DNA of 6,558 nt, from positions 1 to 6,558 of the forward strand of contig QKGK01000492.1 of the NCBI GenBank assembly GCA_003250455.1. The letters run 5' to 3'. A program made the position numbers and the translations under genes. The DNA comes from Chloroflexota bacterium (GTDB taxonomy: Bacteria; Chloroflexota; Anaerolineae; Anaerolineales; UBA11579). The notes under the pieces are model-generated. The model had not been told where the DNA came from, made no database searches, and saw nothing but the letters and a program-made list of their open reading frames with translations. The number at the start of each line of letters is the position of its first letter. The stretch's first letter is position 1. Of the stretch, positions 1 to 5,758 are shown in pieces.

Positions 1-2016
1 AAGGATAACGGTGTATCCATCAAATATCACGCATTGTCCTTCCGGGGATTCACGGTCGACCCTCGTTCTTCCGATATCGTGTATGCCATGGCGGAAACCA
101 CCCGAAACGATCCGAATCCAGATGAAACAGGTGGGGAAATATACAAGACAACCAATGGCGGTGAAAGCTGGCAGTTGATCTGGGACGGCGGCATGCCCTC
201 AGCCCTGGCCCGCTATCTGTGGATAAATCCCAGCAATCCGGATATTTTGTATGCATCCACCGGGATCTTCGACCGGGGGGCTGTCAATGGTAGCCCCGCC
301 AGCCAACTAAACGCCGGACTTGGGGTGCTTAAATCTACGGATGGAGGAACGACCTGGCGCGCCCTAGGGCAAGCCAACGGATTGGAACTGATGCATACCG
401 GGAGCCTGTTCATGCACCCGGATAACCCCGAGGTCCTCCTGGCTGCCGCCGGTCACCTGGGTGGAAGAGAAGATCTAATGTTTTTGGAAGGACAGGGGTA
501 CAGTCCGGCCGGGATATACCGTACGGTCGATGGCGGAGAAACCTGGGAACATGTGCTGGCTGCTCCCATCTCTCGCCCCATGGAAGCCTACACTTCGGTT
601 GAAATATGTCCCTCAGACCCGAATATCGCCTATGCGGGCAGTGAATATGCAATTTACCGCAGTGAAAATAATGGAGAAACCTGGAAGTTGGTCGCTGGTG
701 GTGACCAGAGATGGGGACCACCGGGTGTGGTTGCAGGCTTTCCAATTGACATGCAGTGCGATGAGAAAAACCCAGACCGTATTTTCGCCAACAATTATGC
801 GGGCGGTAACTTTTTGAGCGAAGATGGCGGTAAGACGTGGGTGAACGCTAGCCAGGGGTACACCGGGGCCCACATCCTTTCACTCTCCGTGGTTTCCGGT
901 ATGCCCGGGGAACTGTACGCTTCGGGCCGGTCTGGAATCTGGAAGACTGACACAGGCGGAAACTCCTGGGTTGGGTTACGTCCCGATCATACAGATGTCT
1001 TCCCGTTGGATACTGGCGCAATCGCTGTCGACCCATCCAATCAGAACCGCCTGCTCAGCGGAGGCAGGAACGTTTTCACTTTGATAGAATCATTGGATGG
1101 GGGCCAAACCTGGAAAAACCTCTGGCAGTTGAGTGATTTGGGGATAGAGCATCCGATGAAACCAGACATGGTTCCATCCGCGATCGTTTTCGCCCCCTCG
1201 AATCCGCAGATCGTGTATATCGGAGGCGCACACGAAAACGGAGCCCGCAGGCATGAACCCTATTTTCAGGGAATTGGCGTCCTGATCTCAAAGGACGGCG
1301 GCAAGACGACCTCCCAGGCCAGCGACGCCTCGCTGTCACAACTGGCCGTGTTCGATATCGCAGTCCATCCGACAGACGCAAATACCGCTTACGCAGCGAC
1401 GAGCGAAGGCATCTTTAAAACCGCAGATGGCGGCGGTTCCTGGGAATCCCTGCCCATGGCAGGAGACCTGAAGTGGGTCTGGACGGTTGCCATCCATCCG
1501 CAAAACCCGGATACCCTGATTGCGGGGGTTGAGCAGGCTGGACCGCAAATCAGTACGGACGGCGGGCAAACCTGGCAACCCGGAAACGCCGGCTGGGAGA
1601 CAAACGGCTCTCCTTCCGCCATTGTTTTCGATCCTAACAATCCACAAACCGTGTATATGGCAGATTATATTTCCGGCGTGTACCGTTCTGGGGACGGCGG
1701 GCACACATGGGGGAAGATCAACCAGGGATTGACCTTGCGAAATGTGGTGAATATGGTCATCACCCATGATGGAAACCACCTGTACGCCGGGACGTTCGGC
1801 GGGGGCGTATTCAGGCTGGATTTGAATGGCCAGCCGCCGGTCGAAGGTCCTGGAGCAGGGATAGAGCCCGAAGAGGGGGAGCCAGAATCCGCTGCTGTAC
1901 CGGCCGTGCCTGCTGAAGAATCCCAACCCATGCCACCGATCCTCCTAGGAATCATTGCGGTGTTTGTGGTGCTGGTTGTCGTTATCTTGTTCTTCGTCCT
2001 GAGGAGGAGGCAATGA
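1..2016 (+). CDS. Membrane-anchored BNR/Asp-box (sortilin/VPS10-like) beta-propeller protein, 5' partial
   Basis: The reading frame is open from base 1, so the N-terminus, probably with a signal peptide, lies outside the window; a TTG at 34 is in frame but is not needed as a start. The 671 visible residues contain eleven Asp-box motifs of the form S/T-x-D-G-G-x-T-W, starting at bases 148, 334, 523, 661, 817, 946, 1090, 1288, 1420, 1552 and 1687. Each is preceded by a strand like 'hPxNPdxhYA', typical of BNR/VPS10 propeller blades. The eighth copy (1288-1311, SKDGGKTT) has lost its Trp. A Pro/Glu-rich linker (about 1834-1935) leads to one hydrophobic segment (about 1936-2001) and a final RRRQ, which places the propeller outside the cell and the tail in the cytoplasm. 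The repeats are typical of sortilin-like, GH74-like and Ycf48-like proteins. No catalytic residues can be assigned, so I call only fold and location. It lies just upstream of a cytochrome lipoprotein, so a surface scaffold or binding role is plausible. Confidence 0.9.
   Translation, partial: KDNGVSIKYHALSFRGFTVDPRSSDIVYAMAETTRNDPNPDETGGEIYKTTNGGESWQLIWDGGMPSALARYLWINPSNPDILYASTGIFDRGAVNGSPASQLNAGLGVLKSTDGGTTWRALGQANGLELMHTGSLFMHPDNPEVLLAAAGHLGGREDLMFLEGQGYSPAGIYRTVDGGETWEHVLAAPISRPMEAYTSVEICPSDPNIAYAGSEYAIYRSENNGETWKLVAGGDQRWGPPGVVAGFPIDMQCDEKNPDRIFANNYAGGNFLSEDGGKTWVNASQGYTGAHILSLSVVSGMPGELYASGRSGIWKTDTGGNSWVGLRPDHTDVFPLDTGAIAVDPSNQNRLLSGGRNVFTLIESLDGGQTWKNLWQLSDLGIEHPMKPDMVPSAIVFAPSNPQIVYIGGAHENGARRHEPYFQGIGVLISKDGGKTTSQASDASLSQLAVFDIAVHPTDANTAYAATSEGIFKTADGGGSWESLPMAGDLKWVWTVAIHPQNPDTLIAGVEQAGPQISTDGGQTWQPGNAGWETNGSPSAIVFDPNNPQTVYMADYISGVYRSGDGGHTWGKINQGLTLRNVVNMVITHDGNHLYAGTFGGGVFRLDLNGQPPVEGPGAGIEPEEGEPESAAVPAVPAEESQPMPPILLGIIAVFVVLVVVILFFVLRRRQ
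2001..2010 (+). promoter_or_regulatory. Strong Shine-Dalgarno-like GAGGAGGAGG inside the end of the propeller gene
   Basis: This purine run encodes the last arginines (AGG AGG AGG) of the propeller protein's cytoplasmic tail and sits two bases before an ATG at 2013 that overlaps the gene's TGA stop. Its GGAGG cores lie about 2 to 7 bases from that ATG, depending on register. It is the best ribosome-binding sequence in the window. It could drive the small ORF at 2013-2075, or simply reflect positive-inside arginine codons. Confidence 0.4.
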
Positions 2017-2075
2017 ACCCAATTACCAGTTATGTGGTTACATTGCTGGTAATGATCTGCCTTCTGCCGGCCTAG
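2013..2075 (+). CDS. Possible 20-residue hydrophobic small protein or leader peptide
   Basis: An ATG at 2013 overlaps the upstream TGA as ATGA, directly after a strong GAGGAGG sequence. It opens a 20-codon frame ending at TAG 2073-2075. The peptide starts MNPITSYVV and continues as a run of Leu, Val, Ile, Met and Cys ending LLPA, so it resembles a single membrane-spanning segment or the hydrophobic core of a signal peptide. It ends 14 bases before the cytochrome ATG at 2090, whose own ribosome site is weak (AGGGAAAG at about 2074-2081, or GCGGG at 2081-2085). Three explanations fit: a real membrane micropeptide, a leader coupling translation of the cytochrome to the propeller gene, or the remnant of a broken secreted-protein gene. 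It belongs to no family I recognise, and chance cannot be excluded at this length. Confidence 0.33.
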   Translation: MNPITSYVVTLLVMICLLPA

Positions 2076-2089
2076 GGAAAGCGGGTAAT

Positions 2090-3745
2090 ATGAAACGCGG
2101 TTTGTTTACGTTTGCAATAGCCCTATTGGCCGTACTTGTGTCGTGTACATCCAGGCCGGATTCCATTGGCGGGGTTGTCCTTGACGAAGATGGCAACCCG
2201 CTGGCCGGTGCGGTCGTCCGTATCAAAGCAACCGAACTCGAAACGGTCAGCGACCAGGATGGGCATTTCGAGTTGACCGGGCCTGTCTACGGCGAATCGT
2301 TGTTCATCACCGCCTGGGTACCCGGCTATTTCATCCACGGCGTGGATAGCGTCCAGGCTGGGGCAAAGGATGTGGAGATCGTCCTTGAAAAACATGCTGA
2401 CAGCGATCACCCTGATTACGAATTTGTGAGCGCTTTTTCCAGCGCAGGGCTGGCGGGCAATTGCCAGAACTGCCACGCCGAAGCGGATGAGACAGCGGCG
2501 CTGCCCTTCACGGAATGGAAGCAGGACGCACACGCGCTCTCAGCTCAAAACACGCGCTTCCTGAGCATGTACCTCGGGCAAGACCTGGCAGGCAACCAGA
2601 GCCCGCTCACACGCAAAGGTTACAACCGCGATTACGGTAGTTTTCCGCTGCGTCCTGATCCGACCAAACCCTATTACGGCCCCGGCTACAAGCTCGATTT
2701 TCCGGATACGGCCGGAAACTGCGCCGCATGCCATACCCCCGCAGCATCGGTCAACAATCCTTACAGCGTGAATCCAACTACCGTGGACGGCACCGCAGAG
2801 GAAGGCGTTGGCTGCGATTTCTGCCATAAAGTCTGGGGTGTGCGCCTGGATCCGGCCTCAGGCTTGCCCACCCTCAATATGCCGGGGACCCTGTCCTTTG
2901 AATTCCGCCGGCCACCCGAAGGGCATCAATTCTTCGCCGGACCACTGGATGATGTCGCTCCTGGAGAAGATACCTACTCCCCCTTACAGCAGCAAAGCCA
3001 GTTTTGCGCACCCTGTCATTTTGGCGTTTTCTGGGATACGGTCATCTACAACTCGTTTGGGGAATGGCTGGAAAGCCCATACAGCGACCCGGAAAACGGA
3101 AAGGCCTGCCAGGACTGCCATATGCCCCCAGGAAAGAATGATCACTTCGTGCGCATCGACAAGGGCGGCGTGGCACGTAACCCAGAGACCATCTTCAGCC
3201 ACCGCATGCCGGGGGCAGCCGATAGCGATCTTCTCCAAAACGCGGTCAGCATACAAGCAGATTCGCACCGTAAAGGGGACAGGATCATCGTCGACGTGAA
3301 GATCATCAACGACCAGAGCGGGCATCACGTCCCAACCGATTCGCCACTGAGACAGCTCATTTTGCTGGTGCAAGCCACGGGAGCCGACGGAGAAGCTTTG
3401 GCTTTCCTCGAAGGCCCAGTAGTGCCCGCGTGGGGTGGAGTGGGAAACCAAGAGAACGGCTATTACGCAGGACTCCCCGGCAAAGGCTACGCAAAAATCC
3501 TGGGAGAGCTATGGACGGAAGTCTCCCCCACGGGCGCGTACTGGAATCCGACCCGTGTGCTAAGCGACAACCGGCTGGGGGCGTTTGATTCAGATGAAAG
3601 CCATTACGTTTTTGAAGCTCCAGATGATCCGGTGAAGATCGAGGTGACCCTTTTGTTCCGCCGAGCGTTCAAAGAACTGATGGATCAAAAGGGATGGGAT
3701 GTGCCGGATATCATCATGGAATCGGACCTATTGGACATCCCATAA
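2090..3745 (+). CDS. Pentahaem c-type cytochrome lipoprotein with N-terminal carboxypeptidase-regulatory-like domain
   Basis: This 551-residue exported redox protein starts with a short charged N-terminus, a hydrophobic core and a lipobox L16-V17-S18-C19, so it should be lipid-anchored at Cys19 outside the cytoplasmic membrane. Residues about 26-100 (GGVVLDEDGNPLAGAVV and on) match the carboxypeptidase-regulatory-like beta-sandwich domain. Five CXXCH sites for covalent haem follow: Cys125-His129, Cys211-His215, Cys242-His246, Cys306-His310 and Cys340-His344. Motifs familiar from cytochrome c554-type multihaem proteins are present: WKQDAHA (143-149), EWLESPY (325-331), CQDCHMP (340-346) and SHRMPG (370-375). 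His148, His371 and other histidines are candidate distal ligands. A beta-rich C-terminal part (about 385-530) includes GHHVPTDSP (411-419). The count is too low for an octahaem hydroxylamine oxidoreductase, and no CXXCK site as in NrfA is seen. The redox partner and substrate are unknown. It is probably co-transcribed with the propeller gene. Confidence 0.92.
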   Translation: MKRGLFTFAIALLAVLVSCTSRPDSIGGVVLDEDGNPLAGAVVRIKATELETVSDQDGHFELTGPVYGESLFITAWVPGYFIHGVDSVQAGAKDVEIVLEKHADSDHPDYEFVSAFSSAGLAGNCQNCHAEADETAALPFTEWKQDAHALSAQNTRFLSMYLGQDLAGNQSPLTRKGYNRDYGSFPLRPDPTKPYYGPGYKLDFPDTAGNCAACHTPAASVNNPYSVNPTTVDGTAEEGVGCDFCHKVWGVRLDPASGLPTLNMPGTLSFEFRRPPEGHQFFAGPLDDVAPGEDTYSPLQQQSQFCAPCHFGVFWDTVIYNSFGEWLESPYSDPENGKACQDCHMPPGKNDHFVRIDKGGVARNPETIFSHRMPGAADSDLLQNAVSIQADSHRKGDRIIVDVKIINDQSGHHVPTDSPLRQLILLVQATGADGEALAFLEGPVVPAWGGVGNQENGYYAGLPGKGYAKILGELWTEVSPTGAYWNPTRVLSDNRLGAFDSDESHYVFEAPDDPVKIEVTLLFRRAFKELMDQKGWDVPDIIMESDLLDIP

Positions 3746-3791
3746 TGAGGGCCAGGCACGTGGGATCAGCGGGGTATTTCATCCCTTGTCG

Positions 3792-3826
3792 TACAATCGA
3801 CCGGGTTTACCCGTTGTAATTTTATT
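3792..3826 (+). terminator. Candidate intrinsic terminator after the cytochrome gene
   Basis: TACAA (3792-3796) pairs with TTGTA (3814-3818) and CGGG (3802-3805) pairs with CCCG (3810-3813), around a TTTA loop with a 5-base bulge (3797-3801) on the left arm. The stem runs straight into a T-rich stretch (ATTTTATT, 3819-3826). The place, about 50 bases after the cytochrome stop, is right. The bulge and interrupted T-tract make it weaker than a classical Rho-independent terminator. Confidence 0.35.
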
Positions 3827-3903
3827 AAGAGGATGTTTTAACTTACCTGAGCAGCAGCTCTCTATAAGAACCAGGGTATTCAAAATGACAGCTTGCAGCA
3901 GAG

Positions 3904-3909
3904 TATAAT
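3904..3909 (+). promoter_or_regulatory. Perfect -10 box (TATAAT) positioned for a leaderless mRNA
   Basis: TATAAT ends seven bases before the ATG at 3917, so a transcript starting at the usual distance from a -10 box would begin at or within a base of the start codon. No usable Shine-Dalgarno precedes that ATG; the only AGG (3913-3915) is one base away. The -35 is weak: TTCAAA (3879-3884) at a 19-base spacer, or ATGACA (3885-3890) at a too-short 13-base spacer. Confidence 0.45.
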
Positions 3910-3916
3910 CTCAGGC

Positions 3917-4885
3917 ATGATCCTTGTCACAGGTGGAACCGGATTTATCGGTCGGGCACTGGTGCGCCATTTATATGCTTCCGGCTATCCCGTGCGGACG
4001 CTGCTGCGCCCTTCTCCGCGCACGCCGCGCCTGCCCAGGGGAGTCCCGGTTGAAGCGGCCGTTGTCAGCCTAAGCGACCAGCGCGGACTGCGTGCCGCCC
4101 TGCGTGATGTCGATACCATCATTCATCTGGCCGGGTCCGAATGGCAAGGACGGAGCGCCAACCTGCTGGAGACAGATATCCAGGGGACACGGAACCTGGC
4201 GAGAGCCGCCAAGGACGCCAGCATAAAGCGTTTCATTTTCCTCAGCCACATCGGCGCCCACAGGGCTTCAGCATTTCCGGTTCACAAGGCCAAAGGAATC
4301 GCCGAAGAGCACATCCGCAAATCCGGTGTACCGCATACGATCATCCGTTCGTCAATCGTGTTCGGCCCCGAAGACCACTTCACCACCGACCTGGCCACTT
4401 TAATGCGATTCTCTCCCGGAATCTTCTTTACCCCGGGAGATGGGCAAACGCTGGTACAGCCTCTATGGGTCGAAGACCTGGTTACCAGCCTGGTGTGGGC
4501 CATAGAAAGCCCGAGCACACGAAATCAAACCTATGAAATCGGCGGCAGTGAATATTTCACGATGCGCCAGGTGTTGACGACCATCATGGAGGTCATCCGC
4601 ATACGCCGAGCCCTGGTCTCTGCACCACCACCGTTCCTGCGCTCATTGATCGTAACCCTGGAAACATTCTTCCCCCGTTATCCCCTTTCTTCCTTCTGGG
4701 TGGACTACACCGCCGTCAACCGCACCTGCCCGGTAGATAACCTGCCGCGCTTTTTCGGCCTGATGCCGGCCCGCTTCACTTACCGCCTGGATTATCTCCA
4801 CCGCAAGTCGCGCCTGGCTATCCTATGGCATAATCTCACCACCCGTATCAACCAGATGAGCAAACGCACCCGCTCTCGAGGCTGA
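3917..4885 (+). CDS. Atypical SDR / NDUFA9-like NAD(P)-binding Rossmann protein
   Basis: This is a 322-residue NAD(P)-binding protein of the extended/atypical short-chain dehydrogenase superfamily, resembling the complex-I NDUFA9-like and nucleoside-diphosphate-sugar epimerase-like groups. It opens with the dinucleotide-binding motif TGGTGFIG (residues 5-12) directly after the first strand. HLAG follows at 70-73, FLSHIGA at 108-114, and the substrate-side motif IIRSSIVFGPED at 142-153. Aligned by the segment K126-G-I-A-E-E-H-I-R-K-S-G137, the Lys of the YxxxK pair is K126, but the position four residues before it is Val122 rather than Tyr. Classical oxidoreductase or epimerase chemistry is therefore doubtful. 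The last 90 residues carry conserved-looking aromatic and basic patches with no recognised domain. I chose ATG 3917 over an in-frame TTG at 3893 because it begins the fold directly and matches the -10 box. It heads a three-gene operon. Confidence 0.85.
   Translation: MILVTGGTGFIGRALVRHLYASGYPVRTLLRPSPRTPRLPRGVPVEAAVVSLSDQRGLRAALRDVDTIIHLAGSEWQGRSANLLETDIQGTRNLARAAKDASIKRFIFLSHIGAHRASAFPVHKAKGIAEEHIRKSGVPHTIIRSSIVFGPEDHFTTDLATLMRFSPGIFFTPGDGQTLVQPLWVEDLVTSLVWAIESPSTRNQTYEIGGSEYFTMRQVLTTIMEVIRIRRALVSAPPPFLRSLIVTLETFFPRYPLSSFWVDYTAVNRTCPVDNLPRFFGLMPARFTYRLDYLHRKSRLAILWHNLTTRINQMSKRTRSRG
4878..4881 (+). promoter_or_regulatory. Ribosome-binding site for the GNAT gene
   Basis: GAGG lies ten bases before ATG 4892 and within the last codons of the SDR gene, which supports this start and translation from a shared mRNA. 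Confidence 0.45.
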
Positions 4886-4891
4886 CCTGCC

Positions 4892-5758
4892 ATGCACAGC
4901 TATACCATCCGCCTACTGGAAAAACCCGAAGAGATGACGGCCGTACTTGAACTGCAGCGCATGGTCTGGCCAGGCAGCGAAACCGATATCGTGCCAGCAC
5001 ACGTACTTCTCACTGCAGTGCACAACGGAGGCCTGATCCTGGGCGTGTTCGAAGAAGATGTCCTGATGGGTTTTGTCTTCGGCTTCCCGGGGGTCGATAT
5101 GCTCCCCGACGGGCCGCAGCTAAAACATTGTTCGCACATGCTAGCCGTGCGGCCAGACGCCCGCGATGCCGGCCTGGGATTTGCCCTCAAGCGCGCGCAA
5201 TGGCAAATGCTGCGCCAGCAGGGCCTCACTCACGCAACCTGGACCTATGATCCCCTGCTCAGCCGCAACGCCCATCTCAATATCGCAAAGCTAGGGGCGA
5301 CATGCAATACTTACCTGCCCTCATACTACGGTGAAATGAGTGACGGACTCAACATTGGCTTGCCGAGCGACCGTTTCCAGGTGGACTGGTGGCTGATCTC
5401 GAGACGGGTGGAAAGAAGGCTGGGAAAACATCCACGGGGCAGACTAACCCTGAAGCATCTCATCGAAGCCGGGTGCCAACCCCTGTACGCGCCCCCGGCA
5501 CGCCTGGATGGCCTGCTTCCGCCCCCTGAGAAGAACCCAAGTTCGAGCGAAAAAATCGCTGCGATTGAAATTCCTCCTGACTTCATGGCGCTCAAGGCCG
5601 CCGATATGGAACTTGCCCACGCGTGGCGTATTTTCACCCGAGAATTCTTCGAAGCCGCTTTCTCCAGCGGCTACATCGCCACAGATTTCATTTTCGAGCA
5701 GGGCCGTAGTTTTTACGTTCTCTCACACGGCGAAGCGACCCTGGAAGGTGACTTTTGA
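4892..5758 (+). CDS. COG3375-type GNAT-superfamily acyltransferase
   Basis: This 288-residue cytoplasmic protein matches the 'predicted acetyltransferase' group COG3375 from memory of its signature motifs. Residues 1-170 hold the GNAT fold: MVWPGSETDIVPAH (24-37), GGLILGVF (46-53), SHMLAVRPDARDAGLGFALK (81-100), where R91-D-A-G-L-G forms the acyl-CoA pyrophosphate loop, then WTYDPLLSRNAHLNIAKLGA (117-136) and the YGEMSDGLNIGLPSDRFQVDWWL stretch (146-168). The C-terminal part (about 225-277, with IPPDFMALK, AHAWR and GYIATDF) also fits the family, so the gene looks full length. Some members lie beside o-succinylbenzoate synthase/N-succinylamino-acid racemase genes and act as amino-acid N-succinyltransferases; no such partner is visible here, so acyl donor and acceptor are open. 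It starts 6 bases after the SDR stop and overlaps the next gene. Confidence 0.88.
   Translation: MHSYTIRLLEKPEEMTAVLELQRMVWPGSETDIVPAHVLLTAVHNGGLILGVFEEDVLMGFVFGFPGVDMLPDGPQLKHCSHMLAVRPDARDAGLGFALKRAQWQMLRQQGLTHATWTYDPLLSRNAHLNIAKLGATCNTYLPSYYGEMSDGLNIGLPSDRFQVDWWLISRRVERRLGKHPRGRLTLKHLIEAGCQPLYAPPARLDGLLPPPEKNPSSSEKIAAIEIPPDFMALKAADMELAHAWRIFTREFFEAAFSSGYIATDFIFEQGRSFYVLSHGEATLEGDF
5743..5748 (+). promoter_or_regulatory. Shine-Dalgarno GGAAGG that fixes a TTG start
   Basis: GGAAGG lies six bases before TTG 5755, inside the end of the GNAT gene. An in-frame TGA at 5749-5751 rules out any start further upstream, so this site and the TTG together set the start of the following gene. Confidence 0.6.

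Larger units (their letters stand above)
3746..3916. other. Intergenic region between the two transcription units
   Basis: This 171-base gap is the only sizeable non-coding stretch. It is noticeably more A+T-rich in its middle (about 3815-3845) than the flanking genes. It holds a candidate terminator hairpin (3792-3826) and, at its right end, a promoter-like TATAAT (3904-3909). A second -10-like TATAAG is at 3863-3868, with only a poor -35 (TTAACT, 3838-3843). I see no convincing gene, tRNA or riboswitch in it. Confidence 0.7.

Noticed and set aside
1336..1926. 196-codon open frame on the minus strand inside the propeller gene
   Set aside because: It is antisense to clear Asp-box repeats and its translation shows no recognisable domain; other minus-strand frames are shadows in the same way.
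1..2016. Calling the propeller protein a sialidase or GH74 xyloglucanase
   Set aside because: Asp boxes mark the fold, not the activity, and no catalytic residues could be placed with confidence.
2090..3745. Calling the cytochrome a nitrite reductase (NrfA) or hydroxylamine oxidoreductase
   Set aside because: There is no CXXCK haem site, only five CXXCH sites, and the flanking beta domains do not fit either enzyme.
3762..3785. GGGAT/ATCCC inverted repeat after the cytochrome stop
   Set aside because: Five base pairs with a 14-base loop and no following T-run; not a credible terminator or operator.
3745..3819. 24-codon ORF starting at an ATG that overlaps the cytochrome stop (TAATG)
   Set aside because: It has no Shine-Dalgarno, shows no membrane or signal pattern, and runs into the candidate terminator hairpin.
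3849..3860. GAGC-AGCA-GCTC small hairpin in the intergenic region
   Set aside because: The stem is only four base pairs with no T-tract after it; expected by chance.
3893..3916. Extended TTG start for the SDR gene
   Set aside because: It would add eight residues before a Rossmann strand that normally starts at the N-terminus, and it would place the TATAAT inside the coding region.
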